Source of the DNA: an uncultured Bacteroidales bacterium
GTDB lineage: Bacteria; Bacteroidota; Bacteroidia; Bacteroidales; Bacteroidaceae
Direction of reading: 5' to 3'
Length of the DNA: 33,313 bases
Assembly (NCBI GenBank): GCA_902779315.1
Contig: CACZBC010000035.1
Location: 1 to 33,313 of the forward strand
The notes below the pieces were generated by a model that was given only the letters and a program-made list of their open reading frames with translations, did not search any database and was not told the origin of the DNA. Below, piece by piece: positions 1 to 6,831 of the stretch; the first letter of the stretch is position 1; every line of letters starts with the position of its first letter. The translations under genes were made by a program, and so were the position numbers.

Positions 1-395
1 CTCTCAAAAACAGTTGTAAGAAATGTAAGATTTGTAAGACGAGTTGACTCATCACCCACCCATCACCTCTTCATCCTGCTGGAAAACAATACGTTACACG
101 GAATTGATGTAGAGTGACGAGTGCTTTTTGATTTGTTTTGAAACATTTTTCTTTCGGAAGTTTTTGCAGTATTGAAATCCAGAACCCCCGAAAAACCCCT
201 CTAATTTGCCCCAGAATCGCCTCAAATGTCTTCGACGTACATTCATGCCTCCGAGGCAAAAACAAGCGCTCTACGGTGTCTTAAAACGAGCCGTTAAAAT
301 TCTTTGAATTTTACCACACCCAGAAGTGACCATTTCTGATATCCGAAGAAACGCACAAAATGATTGCCGATTTCGGATATTGTACGGGGAAGGAT
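1..395. other. Non-coding upstream region with short repeats and two inverted repeats
   Basis: I see no convincing gene here. The first 40 bases hold three copies of TGTAAGA spaced 9 bp apart (15, 24, 33). A perfect hairpin TAAAATTC-TTT-GAATTTTA lies at 295-313 without a following T-run. A second inverted repeat, ATATCCGAA (339-347) and TTCGGATAT (372-380), sits just upstream of the ECF-type promoter of the next gene and could be an operator or the end of an upstream transcript. The two short minus-strand open frames here have no recognisable features. Confidence 0.6.
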
Positions 396-423
396 TAAAC
401 CTTTTTCCGTTTGGCGCGTCTTA
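396..423 (+). promoter_or_regulatory. ECF-sigma-type promoter of the beta-barrel gene
   Basis: TAAAC (396-400) is followed after exactly 16 bases by CGTCTTA (417-423). The same geometry (GGAAC-N16-CGTCTTTA) precedes the ECF sigma gene at 24751, and GGAAC-N16-CGTC is the general ECF promoter layout. No housekeeping TAnnTTTG element is visible nearby. The predicted transcript start would be only a few bases before the ATG at 433, so the leader would be very short. Confidence 0.55.
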
Positions 424-432
424 GTTAATGTG

Positions 433-3345
433 ATGAGTAAATGTGTGAAATATATCGCCTCGCTTTTGCTCCTGCTTGCTACCACCCTGATTCAGGCCCA
501 GCAAAAGCAGGCGTTTTTACTTAACATACGCGGAACTGTCTTCGAGAACGAGAAGCTGCAACCGATGGAAGGGGCTACCGTGAAGCTCTACAACGAGCGC
601 GACTCGATGATTACAGGCACGACTACGAAGCAGAACGGACAGTTCCTCCTGCCTGGCGTTCCATCGGCCGTCTACTCGCTTCAGGTGTCCTTCATGGGAT
701 TCAAGACGCAGAAGTTCAAGCTGACACTCCCCCAAAAGTCGGGCAACTTCAAGGTGGCGGACATCATGATGCGCGAGGATGCGACGGTGATGGCTGAAAC
801 CGTAGTCGAGGGCAAACTGCCGGAAATGACGGTCGTGGACGATACGGTCGCATACAACGCCGATGCCTTCAAGCTCCCAGAAGGCTCGATGGTGGAAGAC
901 CTCATCAAGAAACTGCCCGGCATCGTGCAGGACGAGAACGGAGGCTTCACCTTCAACGGCAAGACTATCAGCCAAATCCTTGTCGACGGAAAAGAGTTCT
1001 TCGGCAACAACCGCAACCTGGTCCTGCAGAACCTGCCTGCCGAGATTGTCGACAAGGTGAAGGCCTACGACCGGAAGAGCGACATGGCGCGCATCACGGG
1101 CATCGACGACGGAAACGAGAGGACTGTGCTCGACCTCGCCATCAAAAAAGACCGCAAGAAGGGATTCTTCGGTAACGCAAACGGAACCTACGGCTCGCAC
1201 GACCGATATCGCGGCCAACTGAACATGAACAGCTTCGTCGGAGAGCAGAAGTACAGCGGTTTCACCAATGCCGGAAACACTAATGGCAACGGTCTCTCGG
1301 ACAATCAAAGCCTCGGCGCGACGATGAACTGGGAGAACAAGAAAGTGGAGCTGAACGGCAGCATGAACGGCAGCTTCAGCCAATCGAGCAGCGCCTCCGA
1401 GTCGAACTCGCAGAACTTCGAGCTGAAGAACTCTGCCTACTCGGCCAGCAAGAACCATAGCGACAGCCACAGCGGCAACTTCGGATTCCAATATCGCGTA
1501 GAGTGGAAGCCCGACTCGTCGTGGAACATCCAGTTCCGACCAGAACTCAGTTTCAGCAGAACCCATGGCGAAGGCGGCAACGAATCGGCCACTTGGAATG
1601 ACGACCCATTCCAGTTCTCCCCCACTCCGCTGGCCGACTATGCCGCTCTGGCCAAGGCTATTGGCGTGAACCACCGCCTGGGCGACAACTGGAACAGTTC
1701 GAAGAACATCAGCGCATCAGCTTCTCTGCAGGTCAACAAGCGCCTGAAGAAGCCCGGACGAAACATCACATTTAGCGTCGGAGGCGGCTACGGTGACTCG
1801 GACAACAACGGAAACAGCTACTCGCAAACGGATTACTACCTCCTCCAAGCACTCAGCGGCGGCGACTCCGTCTATCATAAAGTGCAATACAATCGTGGCT
1901 CGAACTACAACTACAACTTCAATGCGCGCTTCAGCTACAGCGAGCCCATCGCCTATCAGACTTTCTTGCAACTCGATTACAACTATCGATACACCTTCCG
2001 CGACAACGATCGCGACGTCCGCTCCATCTTCGACCCCTACAACGACATGCTCGGCGTGAACCGCTATAACTACGACGATTTCTTCGATTCCGAATATGTC
2101 GTGCAGGACAAGCAACAGTGCAGTTACACACGAAACATCGGTCAGAACCACAGCCTCCGTACTCAGATTCGCTTCAACCGCACCAAGTTCCGCCTGACAG
2201 TCGGTGCAACCGTGCAGCCGCAAATCAGCAAAGTGGACTACCAGAAAGGCCGCATCGACACTTTGCTGCGCCGAACCGTCATCAACGCCTCGCCTGTCGT
2301 CAACTTCCAGTACCGCTTCAGCCGTCAGGAACAACTCGAATTCCGCTACAACGCCGATACTGGTTGGCCCAACATCACAGACATGATACCCGATACGCTC
2401 TCCGACGCCAACCCGCTCAACATCCGCATTGGTAACGCAGAACTGAAGCCGAGCTTCACTCAGAACATTCAATTCGAGTATCGCAGAACGGTTGTCGACT
2501 ACCAACGCACTAACGCGGTCAGCCTGCAGTTCCATACAACTCGCAATAGCACCACGAACCGAACGGAATACAACGAGGTGACGGGCGGTCGCGTCTCGAT
2601 GCCAGTCAACGTGAACGGCAATTGGAATGCCTCGGCCAACTACAATTTCAACACCGCCCTCGACAGCAAAAAACATTGGCGTTTCGACATGAATACGTCG
2701 CTCAGCACTTCGAAGAACATCGGTTATCTGTATCGAAGCAAGGACAAGATGACGGTGGAGAACATCACGCGGAGCGGCAACTTCGGACAAAGGGCACGCT
2801 TCACTTTCCGACAAGACTGGGAAAGCGGGTGGCAAGTGGAAGCCAACGTGAGCGGCAGGTTCAACTACAACCTCAACCGCAGCAACAATGCGACGGCTTC
2901 GAACCTCGACCACTACAACTTCAACTACGGCGGAAACTTCGTCCTGACCTTCCCTTGGGGTATGACCATCAGCAGCGACATCGAACAACAAAGCCGCCGA
3001 GGATACTCGGATGCCGCAATGAACACGAACCATCTGATATGGAACGGCCAAATCAGCCAACGCTTCCTCCCCTACAAACAGCTGACGATAAGCCTTCGCG
3101 CAGTTGATATCCTCGACGAACGCGACGACGTGAATCGCAACGTGAGCGCCGTCAGCCGTACCGACACAAGGAACGAAATGGTTCGCAGCTACGTCCTGCT
3201 CTCAGCCAATTGGCGCTTCGGACGCTTCGGCGGAAGAGGCATGATGGGCGGTCGTGGCAGAGGAGAAGGCGGCTCTCGCGGCGGTGGAGGCGGAGGCGGT
3301 CCACGTGGTGGAGGCGGAGGCTTCGGCGGAGGCGGAAGATTCTAA
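433..3345 (+). CDS. Secreted outer-membrane beta-barrel protein (TonB-receptor-like, OMP_b-brl_3 type) with Gly/Arg-rich tail
   Basis: This 970-residue outer-membrane protein resembles the TonB-receptor-like barrel family with an N-terminal carboxypeptidase-regulatory-like domain. I chose the ATG at 433 because it opens a clean Sec signal peptide (MSKCVKYIAS, then a Leu-rich core ending near QAQQ); an upstream in-frame ATG at 364 would bury it and overlap the promoter. Order: signal peptide 1-23, regulatory-like domain about 30-110 (GTVFENEKLQPMEGATVKLY), plug-like region about 140-240 (VEDLIKKLPGIV, ISQILVDGKEFFG), then a long Asn/Ser/Tyr-rich barrel to about residue 930. The last 40 residues are mostly glycine and arginine (GGRG and RGG repeats), beyond the last strand. 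The substrate is unknown. The promoter suggests ECF control. Confidence 0.85.
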   Translation: MSKCVKYIASLLLLLATTLIQAQQKQAFLLNIRGTVFENEKLQPMEGATVKLYNERDSMITGTTTKQNGQFLLPGVPSAVYSLQVSFMGFKTQKFKLTLPQKSGNFKVADIMMREDATVMAETVVEGKLPEMTVVDDTVAYNADAFKLPEGSMVEDLIKKLPGIVQDENGGFTFNGKTISQILVDGKEFFGNNRNLVLQNLPAEIVDKVKAYDRKSDMARITGIDDGNERTVLDLAIKKDRKKGFFGNANGTYGSHDRYRGQLNMNSFVGEQKYSGFTNAGNTNGNGLSDNQSLGATMNWENKKVELNGSMNGSFSQSSSASESNSQNFELKNSAYSASKNHSDSHSGNFGFQYRVEWKPDSSWNIQFRPELSFSRTHGEGGNESATWNDDPFQFSPTPLADYAALAKAIGVNHRLGDNWNSSKNISASASLQVNKRLKKPGRNITFSVGGGYGDSDNNGNSYSQTDYYLLQALSGGDSVYHKVQYNRGSNYNYNFNARFSYSEPIAYQTFLQLDYNYRYTFRDNDRDVRSIFDPYNDMLGVNRYNYDDFFDSEYVVQDKQQCSYTRNIGQNHSLRTQIRFNRTKFRLTVGATVQPQISKVDYQKGRIDTLLRRTVINASPVVNFQYRFSRQEQLEFRYNADTGWPNITDMIPDTLSDANPLNIRIGNAELKPSFTQNIQFEYRRTVVDYQRTNAVSLQFHTTRNSTTNRTEYNEVTGGRVSMPVNVNGNWNASANYNFNTALDSKKHWRFDMNTSLSTSKNIGYLYRSKDKMTVENITRSGNFGQRARFTFRQDWESGWQVEANVSGRFNYNLNRSNNATASNLDHYNFNYGGNFVLTFPWGMTISSDIEQQSRRGYSDAAMNTNHLIWNGQISQRFLPYKQLTISLRAVDILDERDDVNRNVSAVSRTDTRNEMVRSYVLLSANWRFGRFGGRGMMGGRGRGEGGSRGGGGGGGPRGGGGGFGGGGRF

Positions 3346-3359
3346 CTGGAGACATAAAG

Positions 3360-3461
3360 AAACCACCCACGCTTAATTGGCAAACTAGGCGTGGGTAGTT
3401 GGGCAACGAGGCACGTTAAGTTTAAGAACTAAGCGTGCTTCATTTTATAAGTAGGCGTTTC
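3360..3461. repeat. 22-bp periodic intergenic array A (about 5 units)
   Basis: Anchor words AAAC, AAAC, CAAC, GAAC and TAAG start at 3360, 3382, 3404, 3426 and 3448, exactly 22 bp apart. Each is followed by a variant of TAGGCGTG or GAGGCACG. The array fills the gap between two convergent genes and its last unit runs into the korB stop codon (complement of 3460-3462). It is a divergent member of the family seen at five other places in the window. Confidence 0.65.
3365..3446. terminator. Two hairpins between convergent genes, possible bidirectional terminator
   Basis: ACCCACGC (3365-3372) pairs perfectly with GCGTGGGT (3389-3396). A second stem pairs 3411-3420 with 3429-3438 (GCACG with CGTGC at the base, one mismatch and one G-T pair) and is followed by TTCATTTT on the plus strand. 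Both hairpins are formed by neighbouring units of array A. The position between two facing gene ends fits a shared terminator, but the T-run is weak. Confidence 0.45.
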
Positions 3462-4452
3462 ACTTCACCTCCCAAATGTCGTTCGTCTCGAGCAACTCGG
3501 CGAAGTTGTGGTACTTCTTGGCCGCTTTGACTTCTTCGATTTGGCTCCAGACGCATTCGTCATAGGTTGGGGCTTCGACGTCGCGAATCACACCAAGAGC
3601 GACGGGCCACTCCATCTCGGCAAGCTTCAACTGCAAGGTGTTGTCCTCGCATTTTGCATCGTGAACCAAAACGTCGGCTTCCGTGTAACCCTCCTCACCA
3701 AGTTTAACGGCCTTGATGTTAAAGCCTTCCTGCACGATACCGTACTCGTTATTCTCTCCGAAAAGCATCTTCTCGCCGTGCTTCAAATAGATGGCATTCT
3801 TGGCGCGACCTTCCTTCGAATAGACCGCATCGTGCGTGCCGTTGTTGAAAATCACGCAGTTCTGCAGGATTTCGCAAACGCTGGCACCTTTGTGATTGTA
3901 GGCCGCCTTGAGAATCTCCACGGTGCCCGGGGCATCGGTGGCAACGGCGCGGGCAAAGAAATGACCTCTCGCTCCGAAGCACAACTCGGCAGGACGGAAA
4001 GGATCTTCAACCGTTCCGTAAGGCGAGGACTTGCTGACGAAACCGCGAGGGCTGGTGGGGCTGTACTGTCCCTTCGTCAAACCATAAATTCTGTTGTTCA
4101 GCAGAATCATGTTCAGGTTGATGTTACGGCGGTTGGCGTGTATGAAGTGATTGCCTCCGATAGCCAGTCCGTCGCCATCACCGCTGACTTGCCATACGGT
4201 CAGATTGGGGTTAGCGACTTTGCAACCAGTCGCAATCGCAGCAGCACGACCGTGAATGGTATTCATGCCATACGTCGCCATGTAGTGCGGCAAACGGCTT
4301 GAGCAGCCGATACCGCTGATGACGGCAGTCTGCGAAGGCGCCACACCTATCTCGGCCATCGCTTTGTGCAGGCTGGCGAGGAAGAAGTGGTCACCACATC
4401 CAGGACACCACCGCGGCTGTCCTTTCTTGAAATCATTATTCGTGTAAGCCAT
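3460..4452 (-). CDS. korB: 2-oxoacid:ferredoxin oxidoreductase, beta subunit
   Basis: This 330-residue subunit binds thiamine diphosphate and the [4Fe-4S] cluster in oxidative decarboxylation of a 2-oxoacid (probably 2-oxoglutarate) to an acyl-CoA with reduction of ferredoxin. Visible motifs are WCPGCGD (Cys16, Cys19), GIGC (Cys50) and QNC (Cys198), which match the four cluster ligands of the family. The TPP/Mg motif GDGDG starts at residue 90 and ends with NN at 118-119. It follows korA after 14 bases, with AAAGGA upstream of its ATG, so the two form one operon. Length is normal. 2-oxoglutarate rather than pyruvate is inferred from the fused gamma-alpha partner and the overall resemblance to KorB; no separate ferredoxin subunit gene is adjacent. 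Confidence 0.93.
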   Translation of the reverse strand: MAYTNNDFKKGQPRWCPGCGDHFFLASLHKAMAEIGVAPSQTAVISGIGCSSRLPHYMATYGMNTIHGRAAAIATGCKVANPNLTVWQVSGDGDGLAIGGNHFIHANRRNINLNMILLNNRIYGLTKGQYSPTSPRGFVSKSSPYGTVEDPFRPAELCFGARGHFFARAVATDAPGTVEILKAAYNHKGASVCEILQNCVIFNNGTHDAVYSKEGRAKNAIYLKHGEKMLFGENNEYGIVQEGFNIKAVKLGEEGYTEADVLVHDAKCEDNTLQLKLAEMEWPVALGVIRDVEAPTYDECVWSQIEEVKAAKKYHNFAELLETNDIWEVK

Positions 4453-4467
4453 AGTTATGTGTCCTTT

Positions 4468-6303
4468 CTACTTTTTAATTATCTGATTAAATGCTTCTAC
4501 TAACTCTGCGACCTTGAAGGGCTGACCTTTCACTTCGTTGAACTGCTGGGGTACGAAGCCGTCGACTTTCATGCGAAGCCAGCCTGCAAGCTGTCCCATA
4601 TTCTGCTCTGCCACAACAACTTTCGGGTACTTCTTGAGCACTTCGGCTGTGTTCTTGGGCAAAGGATTGATGTAACGGAAATGCGCGAGGGCAACCTTCT
4701 TGCCTTGGGCACGCAGTTCGTCCATCGCTGCATGAAGGTGTCCGTATGTGCCGCCGAAGCCCACGATGAGCAACTCGGCATCGTCTTTGTCGCCCAGCAC
4801 CTCGAGGTCAGGCACGGGAATGGCAGCTATCTTAGCTTGGCGCTTGCGTGTCATCAAGTCGTGATTCTCGGGATTCGTACTGATGGCACCCGTCTTGTCG
4901 TCCTTCTCAAGGCCGCCGAGGATGTGCTCGAAGCCTTCCCTGCCAGGTACGGCCCAATATCTAACGCCCTCAGCATTACGCATATAAGGAGTCCAAGAGC
5001 CTTTCAAATCCTCCGGAACATAAGGCGGATTGATGGCGGGATATTCGCTGAGGTTGGGCAGCTTGAAGGCTGCGGAACCATTTGCAACAAAGGCATCCGT
5101 CATGAGAATGACGGGTGTCATGTGCTCCAACGCCATCTTCGAGGCAGCGAAGGCCATTTCGAAGCAGTCGGTGGGGCTTGCTGCGGCAACAACCGGCATT
5201 GGGCTCTCGCCGTTACGACCAAAGAGAGCCTGCAAGAGGTCGGTCTGTTCGCTCTTCGTAGGAAGACCCGTAGCAGGTCCGCCTCGCTGCACATCGAGCA
5301 CGACGAGGGGCAGCTCCATGATGACTGCAAGGTTCATCGCCTCACTCTTCAGGCAGATGCCTGGGCCGGAAGTCGAAGTCACGGCGAGTGCTCCAGCAAA
5401 CGAAGCACCTACGGCACTTGCGCAGCCTGCAATCTCGTCCTCGCATTGAACGGTAATCACGCCGAGGCTCTTGTGCTTCGAGAGTTCGTGAAGAACGTCG
5501 GTAGCGGGTGTGATGGGATAAGACCCGAGGTAGAGCTTCAGTCCGGCCTTCTCGGCAGCTGCGATGAAACCATACGCCGTAGCCTTGTTTCCGGTTATAT
5601 CCATGTACCGGCCGGGCACTTTGTTCTTGGTCTCGACGCGATAGACATTTGCTACGCTGGAGTGCGTGTTGTGTCCGTAATCGTAGCCTGCCTGAATGAC
5701 TTTGATGTTCGCTTCGGCAATTTCGGGCTTCTTCGCGAACTTCTCGCGCAGGAAGTTGAAGGCGACATTCAAGTCTCTGTCGAACAACCAGCACACCAGT
5801 CCGAGGGCGAACATATTGCGGCATTTGCTCACGCTCTTGGCGTCCATACCGCTATCGGCCAGGCAATCCTTCACCATCGTCGTGAGAGGGCAGGCAATCA
5901 CTCTGTCCGCATCAATCCCCATCTCGCCGAGATAGTCCTCGGTTTGGAACTGTGCCTTCTCCAAGTCTTTAGGTCCGAAGCTGTCCGTATCAATAATGAT
6001 GGCGGCATCGGGCTTGGCGTAGCGATACTGCGTCTTGAGCGCTGCGGCATTCATTGCCACGAGGACATCGCAGAGGTCGCCAGGCGTGTAGACCTGTTCG
6101 GCACCGATGTGAACCTGGAAACCGCTTACACCCGTGAGCGAGCCTTGCGGAGCTCGGATGTCGGCAGGATAGTCCGGGAACGTACTGATACTGTTGCCCA
6201 CGGTGGCGGACACAGTAGAAAAAATATTTCCGGCGAGCTGCATGCCGTCGCCGGAATCTCCAGAGAATCTAACTACTACAGATTCCTTTTCCTTTATTTC
6301 CAT
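4468..6303 (-). CDS. korA: 2-oxoacid:ferredoxin oxidoreductase, fused gamma-alpha subunit
   Basis: This 611-residue protein is the partner of korB in a cytoplasmic 2-oxoacid:acceptor oxidoreductase that feeds the reductive or incomplete TCA branch of anaerobic Bacteroidales. The gamma domain is at residues 1 to about 190 (VVRFSGDSGDGMQLAGNIFS near the start). The alpha pyrimidine-binding domain starts near residue 235, with SYPITPATDVLHEL at 261-274 and CEDEIAGCASAVGASFAGA further on. The C-terminal transketolase-C-like domain includes VGFGGTYGHLHAAMDELR. The gene lies 45 bases downstream of tRNA-Arg on the same strand, and I see no promoter in that gap. It may therefore be co-transcribed with the tRNA. 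Confidence 0.93.
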   Translation of the reverse strand: MEIKEKESVVVRFSGDSGDGMQLAGNIFSTVSATVGNSISTFPDYPADIRAPQGSLTGVSGFQVHIGAEQVYTPGDLCDVLVAMNAAALKTQYRYAKPDAAIIIDTDSFGPKDLEKAQFQTEDYLGEMGIDADRVIACPLTTMVKDCLADSGMDAKSVSKCRNMFALGLVCWLFDRDLNVAFNFLREKFAKKPEIAEANIKVIQAGYDYGHNTHSSVANVYRVETKNKVPGRYMDITGNKATAYGFIAAAEKAGLKLYLGSYPITPATDVLHELSKHKSLGVITVQCEDEIAGCASAVGASFAGALAVTSTSGPGICLKSEAMNLAVIMELPLVVLDVQRGGPATGLPTKSEQTDLLQALFGRNGESPMPVVAAASPTDCFEMAFAASKMALEHMTPVILMTDAFVANGSAAFKLPNLSEYPAINPPYVPEDLKGSWTPYMRNAEGVRYWAVPGREGFEHILGGLEKDDKTGAISTNPENHDLMTRKRQAKIAAIPVPDLEVLGDKDDAELLIVGFGGTYGHLHAAMDELRAQGKKVALAHFRYINPLPKNTAEVLKKYPKVVVAEQNMGQLAGWLRMKVDGFVPQQFNEVKGQPFKVAELVEAFNQIIKK

Positions 6304-6346
6304 CGTTAACTATTAACTATGAACTCTAAAATGTGAACTTTAAAGC
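6302..6346. repeat. Simple-sequence spacer between tRNA-Arg and korA
   Basis: The 45-base gap consists of near repeats of TTAACTAT and TGAACT (for example GTTAACTATTAACTATGAAC). Such words are typical low-complexity spacer in this order, by my recollection. No TAnnTTTG element is present on the minus strand, so korA has no obvious promoter of its own. Confidence 0.5.
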
Positions 6347-6348
6347 AG

Positions 6349-6420
6349 TACTCCCGCCGGGAATCGAACCCGGATCGACGGTTTAGGAAACCGTTGTTCT
6401 ATCCATTGAACTACAGGAGC
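6349..6420 (-). tRNA. tRNA-Arg (anticodon CCT)
   Basis: On the minus strand a 72-base cloverleaf can be drawn. The acceptor stem is GCTCCTG with CGGGAGT. The anticodon stem ACGGT/ACCGT encloses TTCCTAA, giving anticodon CCT. The T arm is CCGGG-TTCGATT-CCCGG. The discriminator is A and CCA is not encoded, as is usual in Bacteroidetes. It reads AGG codons. Confidence 0.95.
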
Positions 6421-6482
6421 TCCAAGCAGTTCTGCCCGTCTTGCAGAGCAAAACTTGGCCTTCCGTTATCCTAAATTCGCGT

Positions 6483-6491
6483 GCAAAGGTA
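6483..6491 (-). promoter_or_regulatory. Promoter -7 element for tRNA-Arg (and perhaps korAB)
   Basis: The minus strand reads TACCTTTGC, a perfect match to the Bacteroidetes -7 consensus TAnnTTTG, about 63 bases before the tRNA. A -33 TTG is not exact at the expected distance (TTC is present). The upstream sequence is an A-rich near repeat of GAAAGATG (about 6503-6527). Confidence 0.6.
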
Positions 6492-6534
6492 CAACAATTA
6501 ATTGAAAGATGAAAGACGAAAGATGAAAAAAATG

Positions 6535-6762
6535 AAACTTCACACGCGAAAAACGTAAACATCACACTAGTTAAACCCAAACGTAACACTATACGATTGC
6601 AATCGTCACACTAGTCATTCGCAAACTTCACACTAGTCATTCGCGAACTTCAAACGTGAAAAACGCAAACTTCACACTAGTAAATCACAAACTTCACTGG
6701 GGACGTTTGACAAGTTCGCCAGAAGTATGCTACGATTTCACCTGTTCTTGCTAATATTTCAC
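6535..6762. repeat. 22-bp periodic intergenic array B (9 exact units plus 2 partial)
   Basis: The anchor (AAAC or variant) begins at 6535, 6557, 6579, 6601, 6623, 6645, 6667, 6689 and 6711, which is 22 bp each time. It is typically followed by TTCACACTAGT or TTCAAACGTG. TTCAC recurs in phase at 6737 and one base early at 6758. The first half of the unit varies (CATTCGC, CGATTGC, AAAACGC) while the TCAC core is kept. The array fills the divergent gap and stops 8 bases before the -33 element of the SusC promoter. Confidence 0.8.
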
Positions 6763-6770
6763 CTCTTTTC

Positions 6771-6802
6771 TTGCTTTTCAGAAGAATTTTGCATAACTTT
6801 GC
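6771..6802 (+). promoter_or_regulatory. Housekeeping promoter of the SusC/SusD/GH85 operon
   Basis: TTG (6771-6773), a 20-base spacer and TAACTTTGC (6794-6802) match the Bacteroidetes TTG-N19/20-TAnnTTTG promoter. The ATG at 6832 lies about 30 bases after the -7 element. This supports that start over the upstream in-frame ATG at 6727, which is inside array B and before the promoter. Confidence 0.8.
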
Positions 6803-6831
6803 AAAGCAGATTATACAAATTAAACATCTAT

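Noticed and set aside
71-485. Two short minus-strand frames before the first gene
   Set aside because: They have no signal, motif or promoter, and one overlaps the signal-peptide region of the beta-barrel gene.
1717-3060. 447-codon open frame on the minus strand opposite the beta-barrel gene
   Set aside because: It lies wholly antisense to a gene with clear domains, and its product is a Val/Glu/Ala-rich sequence with no motif. It is a by-product of codon bias.
4681-6309. 542-codon plus-strand frame opposite korA
   Set aside because: korA is unmistakable on the other strand; the frame has no recognisable motif, signal peptide or promoter.
6535-6762. Array B as plasmid-type iterons or a replication origin
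   Set aside because: The 22-bp unit size fits iterons, but the same family occurs at six places in 27 kb and no replication initiator gene is nearby.
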